A DNA stretch of 13,686 bases from Clostridiales bacterium (GTDB taxonomy: Bacteria; Bacillota; Clostridia; Christensenellales; CAG-314). Positions 1 to 7,141 of this stretch are shown piece by piece. The translations under genes and the position numbers were made by a program. The notes beneath the pieces are model-generated. The model saw only the letters and a program-made list of their open reading frames with translations. It was not told the DNA's origin and made no database searches. Each line of letters opens with the position of its first letter. Within the stretch, counting starts at the first letter, position 1. The stretch is from contig DPQS01000005.1 in the NCBI GenBank assembly GCA_003537755.1, positions 657 through 14,342 on the forward strand, in the 5' to 3' direction.

Positions 1-15
1 GAGCACGCGCTCGCA

Positions 16-37
16 CGAGGGATAATACCTCGCCACC
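16..37. repeat. Reduced copy of the right-end structured element
   Basis: CGAGG at 16-20 pairs with CCTCG at 28-32 across a 7-nt loop and is followed by CCACC. The right-end element (13035-13157) is also closed by CGAGG and CCTCG and followed by CCACC. TAATACCTCGCCACC here matches TAACACCTCGCCACC there at 14 of 15 positions. Two further blocks follow in the same order at both ends: ATTAAC-GT-TG, then AATTTAC..GTA.TTCAA. I infer a deletion derivative or diverged member of one repeat family. Confidence 0.4.
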
Positions 38-51
38 ACATTACACTTGCT

Positions 52-109
52 AACTTGCTTCGGCACCAACTCAACTCACTTCGGCGCACACTCGCCAACT
101 CACTTTTGC
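52..109. repeat. Three degenerate AACTnnCTTnnGC units
   Basis: Units begin at 52 (AACTTGCTTCGGC), 73 (AACTCACTTCGGC) and 97 (AACTCACTTTTGC), with spacings of 21 and 24 nt. A related string, TGCTAACTTCGGCGG, occurs at 13212-13226. These units sit where the left-end copy of the repeat family has extra DNA compared with the right-end copy. Function unknown. Confidence 0.45.
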
Positions 110-219
110 ACCCAATTAACAGTCTGCTCTCGAATTATATCACATCAATTTACGTATTTCAATAGTAATTTAAGCAAGTTGATATATTATATTAAATAAT
201 AATGCTTCACTGTCGTCGC

Positions 220-248
220 TTGACTTTTTGACATTTGTGTGTTAGCAT
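220..248 (+). promoter_or_regulatory. Candidate sigma-A promoter for the GNAT–mrnC operon
   Basis: TTGACT (220-225, 5/6 match) is followed by a 17-bp spacer and TAGCAT (243-248, 4/6 match). It lies at the edge of the AT-rich stretch. It would give a leader of about 220 nt before the ATG at 474. A second TTGACA at 228-233 has no good -10 at normal spacing. Prediction from sequence only. Confidence 0.4.
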
Positions 249-473
249 AAAATCAACAATGGGAAAGTGGGCGATTTTTCGCGTTGCTGCCGAGTCTGCG
301 ATGTTGTGCGGCAATACTTTTGCAATGGTTTGGTCTGCTACCGAAACGCTGCATTGTCTGTCTTACGACAGGTGTTTATTTGCCGCGCATATGTTGCGGC
401 GCAGTACGTTTGCGTTGCCGATTCGGAAAGGCAGCTACCCTGACAATCCGCACTTACCTTTAAGGAGTTTAAC

Positions 474-1046
474 ATGATTAACGTAAGACCCTACACCAAA
501 CAGGATTACCGCTTCGTCGAGGACATTTGCATGGCTACAAGCCAACTTGCCGACGACGATAACGCAATCAATCGCGCGACGATGTGCGCAATGTACTGCG
601 ATTACTACATGGACAACGAGCCCGAGTTTTGTTTCGTGGCAACCGACGACGATACGATTGTGGGCTACATCGTGTGCGCCGCCGACTGCGACACATTTGC
701 CGAGCAAATGGACGGCAACTATATGCCGCTTGTGCGCAAACTCAACAGCGGTGCGTACTTCCATTTTTCTGCGGAACGCAAACTGGATCAACGCTACATC
801 AAGGCAGGCTTTACGGCGCACCTTCGCATAGACGTGCTGCCGGAATTTGCTTCGTCGGACGCGGCAGACAAGCTGCTTACCGCGTTGGAAACCAAACTTG
901 TCGAAAGTTTTGTCGAGGGCGTGTACGTGGTGTGTCCCGCCAAGGACAAGGACACGATCGCATTTTACCAGAAGCACGGCTACGACGACATCGACTACAT
1001 CAGCGGCGCGGTCGTGTACGGCAAAAAACTGTTCAGCGAGGATTAG
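474..1046 (+). CDS. GNAT-family N-acetyltransferase
   Basis: A 190-residue protein predicted to transfer an acetyl group from acetyl-CoA to an unknown small molecule or protein amine in the cytoplasm. It starts VRPYTKQDYRFVEDIC, a typical GNAT first strand and helix, continues with FCFVATDDDTIVGYIV (about 52-67), and ends with the GNAT signature of a helix plus AFYQKHGY (163-170). The acetyl-CoA loop after HLRIDVLPE (116-124) is unusual: residues 125-131 read FASSDAA instead of the glycine-rich R/Q-x-x-G-x-G/A motif. Cofactor binding may therefore be altered. AAGGAG at 462-467 lies 6 nt before the ATG and supports this start. mrnC follows after 3 nt, so the two are probably co-transcribed. 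The family call is firm; the substrate is not known. Confidence 0.8.
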   Translation: MINVRPYTKQDYRFVEDICMATSQLADDDNAINRATMCAMYCDYYMDNEPEFCFVATDDDTIVGYIVCAADCDTFAEQMDGNYMPLVRKLNSGAYFHFSAERKLDQRYIKAGFTAHLRIDVLPEFASSDAADKLLTALETKLVESFVEGVYVVCPAKDKDTIAFYQKHGYDDIDYISGAVVYGKKLFSED

Positions 1047-1049
1047 TAC

Positions 1050-1466
1050 GTGGCGGACAGGGATTTGTTTGGCTTTGCCACACTTACGGAAAAACAAGCC
1101 GCGGCAGTCAACAGCCTGGTGCTTGCGTATGTGGGTGACGCGGTGTGGAGCCTGTTTGTGCGTAGACAACTTGCGGCAACTACCGACTTGAAGGCAGGCG
1201 AGTTGCACAAAATAGCCTCGGGCGAGGTCAATGCGGGCGCGCAGGCGCGTCTTGCGGAAGCAGTCGCAGACAAACTGACCGAGGCGGAACACGACGTGTA
1301 TATCCGCGGACGTAATGCCAAGGCGCACCACAAGGCGAAGAACCAAAGCGGCGCGGACTACCGCAAGGCAACGGGCATGGAAGCCGTCGTAGGGTATTTG
1401 TACCTCGTCGGCGATACGGCACGCATTGTAGAATTGCTGACAACGGACGCAGAACCGCAGGATTAA
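1050..1466 (+). CDS. mrnC: Mini-ribonuclease III
   Basis: A 138-residue protein, about the length of the Bacillus enzyme. It consists of an RNase III catalytic domain without the double-stranded-RNA-binding domain. The family trims the ends of 23S rRNA precursor. Visible signatures are the N-terminal LVLAYVGDAV segment, with the expected catalytic Asp at residue 30, RGRNAK at 86-91, and the C-terminal YRKATGMEAVVGYLYL stretch carrying conserved acidic residues. The start is GTG at 1050, preceded by GAGG at 1038-1041, 3 nt after the acetyltransferase stop. In Bacillus mrnC lies directly before rlmB; here the order is kept but a 359-nt gap separates them. Family assignment is confident; the rRNA role is by analogy. 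Confidence 0.92.
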   Translation: MADRDLFGFATLTEKQAAAVNSLVLAYVGDAVWSLFVRRQLAATTDLKAGELHKIASGEVNAGAQARLAEAVADKLTEAEHDVYIRGRNAKAHHKAKNQSGADYRKATGMEAVVGYLYLVGDTARIVELLTTDAEPQD

Positions 1467-1825
1467 ATCCGAGCTGCCTTTTGGTGACTTGAAAATTTTG
1501 CGGCGACAAAAGGACTGTATGGTCGGAATGTCGTCCGGAATATGGTTGCAAAGTAAGTTGTTGTGAACGCAGAAGAATACTTGAAGTAAAGAAAAACGTT
1601 GTTTTTCGACTTCTTCCCGTGCCTGCCTTTGACATGCGTACGAAATATGTACCTATCAAATCACGCCACTTATTTTGCACTCAGAATAAAAGTATTCCTC
1701 CGCCCCTCATCCCATCGTCAAAGTTTTGAGAGATAGGGTTTGGGAACGAAATCTTTTGTGAAAGTTTTCTTCACCAAGAATACCAACCTCACAAAAAAAT
1801 AAAAAACAAAAACAAAAATAAAAAA
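1467..1825. other. Intergenic stretch between mrnC and rlmB
   Basis: No gene is supported. Stem-loops are visible at 1477-1513 (CCTTTTG/CAAAAGG, long loop) and 1583-1613 (GAAAAAC/GTTTTTC inside GAAGT/ACTTC). Neither has a following T run, so no terminator is called. A consensus TTGACA at 1629-1634 has only TATCAA at 19-bp spacing as a -10, so it is at best a weak promoter for rlmB. Positions 1791-1825 are almost pure A with a few T and C and form the immediate leader of rlmB, without any SD. CCGCCCCTCAT near 1699-1710 is also found at 13335-13344. Confidence 0.5.
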
Positions 1826-2536
1826 ATGAAAATCGAAGGAAAAAACAGCGTTTACGAAGCATTGCACTCGGACATGACGGTCAACAGCCTGATGTGCGAA
1901 AAGGGCAACGACGGTCCGATTGTGCAGTTTGCCCGTAAAAAAGGCGTAAAAATTACATTTGTAGACAAGACGGTGCTTGACAAAACATCGGCGGAAGGCA
2001 GACATCAGGGCTACATTGCCGACGTTACGGACTTCGGGTACTGCGAAATTGAGGACATATTGGCGACCGAGCATCCGTTTGTGGTGGTACTGGACGACAT
2101 CAGCGATCCGCACAACTTCGGCAGCATCATTCGCGTGTGCGAGTGCGCAGGCGTGGACGGCATCGTGGTAGGGCGCAACCATCAGGTACCGGTTAACGAA
2201 ACGGTTGTCAGGTGTTCGGCAGGCGCAACGGCTCACATGAAGATAGCGCGCGTAACCAATGTCAACAACGCAATAAAGCAGTTGCAGGCGGCTGGCGTGT
2301 GGGTGTATGCGCTGGATATGGACGGCGAAGAAATTACCGAAGCCAACCTGACGGGCAGCGTTGCGCTGGTGGTAGGCAGCGAGGGCAAAGGTATAGGGCG
2401 TCTTACGCGCGAACTGTGTGACGGCGTTGTAAGTATGCGCCTGTGCGGCAAGGTCAACAGCCTTAATGCGTCTGTCGCGTGCGGAATTGCCGTGTACGAA
2501 GTTGTTCGTCAACGCGCCGCGGAGGCAAAAAAGTGA
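1826..2536 (+). CDS. rlmB: 23S rRNA (guanosine-2'-O-)-methyltransferase, TrmH/RlmB family
   Basis: A 236-residue SPOUT-fold enzyme predicted to methylate the 2'-O of a guanosine in 23S rRNA using S-adenosylmethionine. The N-terminal substrate-binding domain begins IEGKNSVYEAL, equivalent to the usual GRNPVLEAL start, which fixes the ATG. The three SPOUT motifs are present: DDISDPHNFGSIIR (from about residue 90), VVGSEGKGI (182-190) and MRLCGKVNSLNASVACGI (from 204), the last forming the trefoil-knot AdoMet site. Length is normal. There is no SD: the 35 nt before the ATG are an A-rich tract, unlike most genes in the window. The stop overlaps the GTG of the following sigma-factor gene. The exact RNA target could differ within this superfamily. 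Confidence 0.9.
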   Translation: MKIEGKNSVYEALHSDMTVNSLMCEKGNDGPIVQFARKKGVKITFVDKTVLDKTSAEGRHQGYIADVTDFGYCEIEDILATEHPFVVVLDDISDPHNFGSIIRVCECAGVDGIVVGRNHQVPVNETVVRCSAGATAHMKIARVTNVNNAIKQLQAAGVWVYALDMDGEEITEANLTGSVALVVGSEGKGIGRLTRELCDGVVSMRLCGKVNSLNASVACGIAVYEVVRQRAAEAKK

Positions 2537-3132
2537 CAACGACAAGGGCAAACGAACAACAGTCGGAATATGCGCAAAACGAGGAATTGACCGCGCTTGT
2601 TGCCAAGGCGAAAAAGGGCGACAGCGGCAGTATCGAAAGGCTTGTAAACGACTACAAGGGGCTTATCCGCGCGCTTGCCAACAAGTTCTATTTGGTGGGC
2701 GGCGACAAAGAGGACCTTTTGCAGGAAGGTATGCTGGGACTGTTTTACGCGATAAACGGATACGAGTCGCAAAAGGGCAGCTTTCCGTCGTTTGCCAAGC
2801 GTTGCGTATCCGGGCAGATTGTGGACGCTGTAAAGCGTGACGCCGCCACGAAAAACAAGCCGCTTGCAAATTACATCGACATCACCCAATTGGAAAACGT
2901 GCCGTCGCAAAGCTCGCCGCTGGGAAGTCTGCTCAGTAAGGAATACGCCGAGCGCGTTGCCGAAGTAATGGACAAAAACCTGACCGCCGCCGAAAAACAA
3001 GTGCTGGAACTGTTTGCCGAAGGCTACGGCTACGATGACATCGCCGAAATTACTGGACGTACCTACAAAGCGGTGGACGGCGCATTGCAGCGCGCACGCA
3101 GAAAACTTGCCGCCGTGCTTGAGCGCGACTGA
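2533..3132 (+). CDS. sigH: RNA polymerase sigma factor, SigH (Spo0H)-like
   Basis: A 199-residue sigma-70 family protein. Region 2 is recognisable as EDLLQEGMLGLFYAINGYE (about 60-78) followed by FPSFAKRCVSGQIVDAVK, which resembles the core-binding and -10-melting region of Bacillus SigH. Region 4.2 is a helix-turn-helix at about 165-192 (YDDIAEITGRTYKAVDGALQ). Region 1.1 is absent, as expected for an alternative sigma. The start is the GTG at 2533, with GGAGG at 2521-2525 placed 7 nt upstream. It overlaps the rlmB TGA as GTGA, so translation is probably coupled. In Bacillus sigH follows mrnC, rlmB and rae1; rae1 is missing here. SigH normally governs the transition to stationary phase and sporulation, but that role is inferred. 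The gene could be a divergent sigma with other targets. Confidence 0.82.
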   Translation: MTTTRANEQQSEYAQNEELTALVAKAKKGDSGSIERLVNDYKGLIRALANKFYLVGGDKEDLLQEGMLGLFYAINGYESQKGSFPSFAKRCVSGQIVDAVKRDAATKNKPLANYIDITQLENVPSQSSPLGSLLSKEYAERVAEVMDKNLTAAEKQVLELFAEGYGYDDIAEITGRTYKAVDGALQRARRKLAAVLERD

Positions 3133-3386
3133 ACGTAAAAGAGTTGCTCGGCAGACAGTAAATTCGCTTTTGCGGCGGGGTTGTACAAGTCGGTTACATA
3201 TTACCGATTGTGACGAACTTTTGCATACGTATATGAAAATTCGTTACAAAAAATGATAGAAAATTTGAAAAATCGCGTTTTGCGGACAGGGAAACGACGC
3301 ATTCGCGAAGGAAAATACTACTTTAATTGCTCGGTTTGCTTTGCGCGCTCGGCGCGTCAAGGCTGTCGTGCAAGGCAGGGATAAAT
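3133..3386. other. Gap between the sigma-factor gene and dnaX
   Basis: This 254-nt gap contains the 42-bp palindrome (separate entry). Downstream of it is an AT-rich then GC-rich leader for dnaX. No terminator follows the sigma gene. In many Firmicutes the small SRP RNA lies directly upstream of dnaX. I looked for its conserved apical GGAAGGAAGCAGCC-like core and do not see it here. Confidence 0.5.
3208..3249. repeat. Palindrome copy A, upstream of dnaX
   Basis: A dyad centred between 3228 and 3229 on ATACGTAT. Of 21 opposed positions, 16 are Watson-Crick, 3 are G·T and 2 are A·C mismatches. The core 40 bp (3209-3248) matches copy B (4895-4934) at 36 of 40 positions. The ends read TTGTGACGAA and TTCGTTACAA. 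TTGTGA (3208-3213) and TATATG (3230-3235) are 16 bp apart, so the dyad could overlap a weak promoter. It lies about 140 nt before the dnaX start. Confidence 0.75.
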
Positions 3387-4886
3387 ATGAGTTACGTTGC
3401 ATTGTACCGCAAATATCGTCCGCAAACCTTTGACGACGTCATCGGTCAGGACCACATAATTACCACCCTTCGCAACCAGATTTTGCACGACAAGGCGTCT
3501 CACGCATATCTGTTTACCGGTACGCGCGGAACGGGAAAAACCAGCACGGCAAAGATTTTTGCTCGCGCCGTCAACTGTCCGCACGCCAAGGAAAACAACG
3601 GCAATCCTTGCGGAACATGCCCCGTTTGCATGCAAAAGGGTGACGCTAACCTTGACATAGTGGAAATGGACGCTGCCAGCAACAATGGCGTAGACTACGC
3701 GCGCGACATCCGCGAAAAGGTGCAGTATCCACCCGTCAACGGCAAGTACAAGGTGTACATCATCGACGAAGTTCACATGCTGTCGGTAGGAGCGTTCAAC
3801 GCGCTTCTTAAGACACTTGAGGAGCCGCCCAAGCACGCGCTGTTTATCCTGTGTACGACGGAAGTGCACAAAATTCCGCAAACCATTCTGTCGCGGTGCA
3901 TGCGGTTCGACTTCCGACTTGTACCTACTGCAACGCTTGCTTCGCATGTCGCCGCAATCTACGACAAGGAAGGTAAGTCATACACGCCCGAAGCCGTCAA
4001 CGCAATTGCGCAGGCAGGCGAAGGCAGTGTGCGTGATACCGTAAGCATTGCCGACAGATGTTTTTCCGTAACGGAAGGGCAGCTGACCTACGAATCGGTA
4101 ATGTCGGTGCTGGGTGTAAGTTCAACGCAAAGTATAGGTACGCTTGCAGGGCATGTTCTGACAAACGACGCGCCAAACATACTTGCCGAAGTTGACAGAC
4201 TGGTAAACGAAGGTAAGGACGTGGCAAGGCTGTCCAAGGACCTTGCCGTGTACATGCGGCAACTGCTCACCGTCAAGTTGTGTAGCGGCGCAAAGGAAAT
4301 GCTGATGTTGCCGTCGGACAATTTCCAGGCACTTGCGGACCTTTCAAAGCAAACAACGGACAAAAAATTGCTGTACGCAATGGAAGTGCTTGTAAGCCTC
4401 GAGTCGCAACTGCGCTACGCATTGTCGCCGCGTATCACACTCGAAGCCGCGCTTCTGCGCATTGCGACAAGCACGGGCGAAGTTGACGCGGAAGGGCTTG
4501 ATCGCAGGCTTGCACGGCTGGAACAGCAACCGGGCAACCTTAACGCAGGCAGTTTGCTTATCGTAGACCGTACAAACGCGCAGTCTATCTGGCGCGGCGT
4601 AAAGGTGGAACTGGACAAGGCTAATATGCCACTTCTTCGCGGAATATGGGAAGAAGCAAAGGTGCGTTTCGACGACGCAGGCGCGCTTGTGGTAATGGTG
4701 GAAAAGGGTTCGTACCTGCTTCTTACCAACAACTTCAAGACGGACATTCAACGCTTTGTCGCCAAAGTTTGCGATCGCAAAGTGACATTTGAACTTGTCG
4801 AGCGGGTAAACGAACAGGACGTCAACAGACAACTGGAAAACCTTGGCAGTAACGTGAAATTTGAAGAGCCCGAGCGACGGCAGTAA
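3387..4886 (+). CDS. dnaX: DNA polymerase III subunit gamma/tau
   Basis: A 499-residue clamp-loader ATPase that opens the sliding clamp and links it to the replicative polymerase. The N-terminus MSYVALYRKYRPQTFDDVIGQ is typical and fixes the ATG at 3387, preceded by AAGGCAGGG (3372-3380). A longer in-frame extension upstream is not conserved. The AAA+ module shows Walker A GTRGTGKT (45-52), a zinc-binding cluster Cys64/75/78/81, Walker B VYIIDE (123-128), sensor region CTTEVHKIP (156-164) and the SRC motif (169-171) carrying the arginine finger. The C-terminal part is the less conserved oligomerisation and tau region. No classical slippery heptamer followed by a stem-loop is evident, so I do not propose a gamma frameshift product. 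It is followed by ybaB and recR, the standard Firmicutes order, with a palindrome on either side of dnaX. Confidence 0.96.
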   Translation: MSYVALYRKYRPQTFDDVIGQDHIITTLRNQILHDKASHAYLFTGTRGTGKTSTAKIFARAVNCPHAKENNGNPCGTCPVCMQKGDANLDIVEMDAASNNGVDYARDIREKVQYPPVNGKYKVYIIDEVHMLSVGAFNALLKTLEEPPKHALFILCTTEVHKIPQTILSRCMRFDFRLVPTATLASHVAAIYDKEGKSYTPEAVNAIAQAGEGSVRDTVSIADRCFSVTEGQLTYESVMSVLGVSSTQSIGTLAGHVLTNDAPNILAEVDRLVNEGKDVARLSKDLAVYMRQLLTVKLCSGAKEMLMLPSDNFQALADLSKQTTDKKLLYAMEVLVSLESQLRYALSPRITLEAALLRIATSTGEVDAEGLDRRLARLEQQPGNLNAGSLLIVDRTNAQSIWRGVKVELDKANMPLLRGIWEEAKVRFDDAGALVVMVEKGSYLLLTNNFKTDIQRFVAKVCDRKVTFELVERVNEQDVNRQLENLGSNVKFEEPERRQ

Positions 4887-4894
4887 AAAGCAAA

Positions 4895-4934
4895 TGTGAC
4901 GAAATTTTGTATACGTATATGAAATTTCGTGACA
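4895..4934. repeat. Palindrome copy B, between dnaX and ybaB
   Basis: A 40-bp dyad centred between 4914 and 4915. Arms ACGAAATTT and AAATTTCGT pair perfectly around TG, TATACGTATA, TG. Only one pair is a true mismatch and two are G·T. It begins 8 nt after the dnaX stop and ends 47 nt before the ybaB ATG. A second perfect short palindrome, GACAAATTTTGTC (4931-4943), overlaps its right end. It has no T run, so it is not an ordinary terminator. Confidence 0.8.
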
Positions 4935-4981
4935 AATTTTGTCAATATAAACAATTAAAACCATTACAAGGAGAACAGAAA

Positions 4982-5335
4982 ATGGGTAACAAATACGGAT
5001 ACAACGGAGCTGGCGGCGGCGTAAGAGGCGGCGGTGGCGGCTTCGACATGAACAGCCTTATGAAGCAGGCGAAGCAAATGCAACAAATGATGGAGGACGC
5101 TAAAAGCAAACTGGAAGAAATGGAACTGACCGGTACTGCCGGAGGCGGACTTGTGGAAGTCGTGGTAAACGGTCAGCGCACGGTGTTGTCCGTCAAAATC
5201 AAGCCCGAGGCTTGCGATCCCGACGACGTGGAAATGCTGGAAGACCTTATTCTTGCGGCAATCAACGACGCTTGCGCCAAGGCTACCGAAGCGGAAAACG
5301 AACTTATCCCTGCAAACGTGAGAGGCATGTTGTAA
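4982..5335 (+). CDS. ybaB: YbaB/EbfC family nucleoid-associated protein
   Basis: A 117-residue small DNA-binding protein of the YbaB/EbfC family, which forms homodimers and is usually encoded between dnaX and recR. The core begins at about residue 22 with MNSLMKQAKQMQQMMEDAKS, the long first helix. TGTAGGGLVEVVVNGQ and LEDLILAAINDA follow, the conserved strands and last helix. The N-terminus carries an extra glycine-rich segment of about 20 residues (GYNGAGGGVRGGGGGF) that many homologues have only in shorter form and that is probably disordered. AAGGAG at 4968-4973 is 8 nt before the ATG. recR starts 4 nt after the stop. Its own promoter, if any, would lie near palindrome B. Confidence 0.92.
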   Translation: MGNKYGYNGAGGGVRGGGGGFDMNSLMKQAKQMQQMMEDAKSKLEEMELTGTAGGGLVEVVVNGQRTVLSVKIKPEACDPDDVEMLEDLILAAINDACAKATEAENELIPANVRGML

Positions 5336-5339
5336 TCCG

Positions 5340-5930
5340 ATGGCAAACTACATTCAACCAATCGAACGGCTGATAGGGCAATTTTGCCGTCTGCCCGGCG
5401 TGGGTGCAAAGACGGCTCAACGCTACGCACTGACCATACTTGCCATGTCCGACGAGGAAGCGCACGAATTCGCGCAGGCGGTAATGGACGCCAAAACTAA
5501 CGTAAAGGTTTGCAGCGTGTGCGGCAACTACACCGACACCGACCCCTGCCACATCTGCGCAACGCGCGACAACGGCGTGATTTGTGTGGTGCAGGAAGCA
5601 AAAGACGTAATTGCCATCGAACGTCTTGGCGAGTACAAGGGCGTTTATCACGTGCTGGGCGGCGTACTCAATCCGCTTAAAGGCGTGGGGCGCGACGACA
5701 TCCGCCTTGCCGAACTGTTCAAGCGACTAAGCGGCGACGTACGCGAGGTGATACTTGCCACCGATACGTCAACCGAGGGCGAAGCGACGGCAACATACAT
5801 AGGGCGTTTTGTCAAGCAGCTCGGCATAAAAGTTACGCGCCTTGCACAGGGCATAAGCGTCGGCAGTGAGTTGCAGTACGCCGACGAAGTCACTTTGTCA
5901 AGGGCATTTCTCAACCGTAAGGAAATCTGA
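5340..5930 (+). CDS. recR: Recombination protein RecR
   Basis: A 196-residue recombination mediator that acts with RecO and RecF to load RecA at gaps in single-stranded DNA. The order of parts is standard: a helix-hairpin-helix with LPGVGAKTAQRYA (18-30), a four-cysteine zinc finger Cys58/61/70/73 within CSVCGNYTDTDPCHIC, a Toprim domain with ATDTSTEGEATATYI, and the C-terminal SVGSELQYADEVTLSRAF signature. The Toprim strand reads ATD where ATN is more usual; the following acidic Glu is kept. Length matches the family. There is no strong SD close to the ATG, so translation is probably coupled to ybaB, whose stop is 4 nt upstream. Confidence 0.96.
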   Translation: MANYIQPIERLIGQFCRLPGVGAKTAQRYALTILAMSDEEAHEFAQAVMDAKTNVKVCSVCGNYTDTDPCHICATRDNGVICVVQEAKDVIAIERLGEYKGVYHVLGGVLNPLKGVGRDDIRLAELFKRLSGDVREVILATDTSTEGEATATYIGRFVKQLGIKVTRLAQGISVGSELQYADEVTLSRAFLNRKEI

Positions 5931-5947
5931 CACCGATATCGACAAAA

Positions 5948-5984
5948 CACCGCAAAGGGTTTGTTGCCCTCTGCGGTGCTTTTT
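5948..5984. terminator. Terminator after recR, probably bidirectional
   Basis: Arms CACCGCAAAGGG (5948-5959) and CCCTCTGCGGTG (5967-5978) pair with one A·C mismatch around a 7-nt loop. A CTTTTT tract follows on the plus strand. On the minus strand the hairpin is followed by TTTT. It therefore can serve both recR and the convergent dehydrogenase gene. Confidence 0.85.
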
Positions 5985-6092
5985 GTTAGTTGTTAATTTT
6001 TTTGTTAATTATGCTTTTGTATTACGGCTTCCTGAGTTTTGCGTTTGCTTGTTACTTTTTATTTTTGTGCCTTTTTTGTGCAATCGCGCAAA

Positions 6093-7118
6093 TTACAGTT
6101 CGTAATGCAGCGGATAGGTGAGGTAGTGTATTTCCTCCAGTTCGTCTGCCGTCACGTAGCCTGCGGGCGCGTTAATAAGCGACGGAATGCGGTTTACGAT
6201 TGTGGCGCAGGTGTGCTCAACCGTGGCGGGCTTCACAACGTGGTATTCTACGTTTGGTTCGCCGGTAATCTTCCAGTCGCACATATCGCCGTCGCCCTTG
6301 TCGTACACTTTGCCGATGGTTTCTTCTTCGATGGTTATGCCCTGCATTGTTTCGATCGTGACTACCGCCGACATGCCGATACAACGTCCTGCCTTGATTT
6401 CCTTGCCGAGCGTGTCGCTGTAAATGTCCTTCTTGATGATGTAGGGCACGTTTTTCTGCTCGATTGACTTGATGGTAAGTCCAAGTTTGTTGCAGATTGC
6501 TTCGGCGGCGTTCCACGCGTAGGAAGGTACTACTTCCGTCGGGTGAGCCAGCGTGTTTTCAAATTCTTCCTTGGTCAGGTCGCAACCGTGAGCCTGTGCA
6601 AGAGCAAGTCCGTACTCGTCCACGTTGTAACTGTACGCGCCTTTAATCTTTTTGATGGTGTGGCAGCCCGCCGACGCAAGCGCAACCATGTTGATCCAGA
6701 AGATATCCTGCATGCCGCTGCCCGTTACTGTGCAGCCGTGTTCTTTGGCAAGGGCGTCCAGTTTGTTGGTAAGTTGCGCCGCCGTTGTCCAGGGGTAAAT
6801 TGCTTCTTCGCAAGTGGTGATGACGTTGATTCCGCGCTTAACGCACTTTTCCACGCACTCGTAGATGTCCCCGACAAAACTGAACAGCGTGACTATTGCA
6901 ACATCGGCATCGCATTCGTCAAGCACTTTGTCGGCGTCGTTGCTGATAAGCACGCCGGTTTTTATTCCGAGAGAGGCGAAATCGCCGACGTCCATACCGA
7001 CAACTTTGGGGTTTACGTCGATTGCGCCGACAATTTCCGCTCCCTTTTCGTGCAGATAGCGAAGGATATAAGTAGACATCTTTCCGCATCCGTACTGAAC
7101 TACTCTGATCTTTTTCAT
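6093..7118 (-). CDS. Dihydrodipicolinate reductase-like / 2,4-diaminopentanoate dehydrogenase family protein
   Basis: A 341-residue NAD(P)-dependent oxidoreductase. The N-terminus IRVVQYGCGKMSTYILRYL holds a Rossmann G-x-G-x-M turn (10-14). It is followed by GAEIVGAIDVNPKVVG, the strand ending in Asp that usually binds the nucleotide ribose. The fold and length resemble the diaminopentanoate dehydrogenase of clostridial ornithine fermentation and related enzymes often annotated as dihydrodipicolinate reductase. It is much longer than true DapB. No other ornithine or lysine pathway genes are nearby, so the substrate is open. GAGAGG (minus strand) lies about 6 nt before the ATG. An extended -10 promoter with an adjacent dyad precedes it. 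The ArsR-family gene 120 nt upstream on the same strand may control it. Confidence 0.7.
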   Translation of the reverse strand: MKKIRVVQYGCGKMSTYILRYLHEKGAEIVGAIDVNPKVVGMDVGDFASLGIKTGVLISNDADKVLDECDADVAIVTLFSFVGDIYECVEKCVKRGINVITTCEEAIYPWTTAAQLTNKLDALAKEHGCTVTGSGMQDIFWINMVALASAGCHTIKKIKGAYSYNVDEYGLALAQAHGCDLTKEEFENTLAHPTEVVPSYAWNAAEAICNKLGLTIKSIEQKNVPYIIKKDIYSDTLGKEIKAGRCIGMSAVVTIETMQGITIEEETIGKVYDKGDGDMCDWKITGEPNVEYHVVKPATVEHTCATIVNRIPSLINAPAGYVTADELEEIHYLTYPLHYEL

Positions 7119-7141
7119 AACGCACCTCTCAAAAAATATTT

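Larger units (their letters stand above)
1..473. other. Gene-free stretch with short repeats and a leader region
   Basis: No convincing gene lies here. Positions 1-165 contain short degenerate repeats related to the right end of the window (separate entries). Positions 125-210 are AT-rich. From about 250 to 473 the sequence is GC-richer and holds small stem-loops: CTGTC/GACAG near 358-371 and GCCGC/GCGGC near 381-399. This part is probably the 5' leader of the acetyltransferase operon. An open frame from about 235 ends in a TGA overlapping the ATG at 474, but it has no SD and no recognisable family, so it is not called. Confidence 0.6.

Noticed and set aside
235..477. Open frame of 80 residues ending in a TGA that overlaps the GNAT start
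   Set aside because: It has no SD, no recognisable motif, and stem-loops run through it. The overlap alone is weak evidence; more likely a leader region.
3133..3386. Small SRP RNA gene expected upstream of dnaX in Firmicutes
   Set aside because: The conserved GGAA/AGCAG apical core is not visible on either strand.
4354..4375. A6 run in dnaX as a programmed frameshift site for a gamma subunit
   Set aside because: The reading frame gives C-AAA-AAA rather than an A-AAA-AA slippery heptamer, and no stimulatory hairpin is evident.
4895..4934. Palindrome B as the dnaX terminator
   Set aside because: It lacks a T run on either strand, and a near-identical copy lies upstream of dnaX, so termination is not its likely common role.
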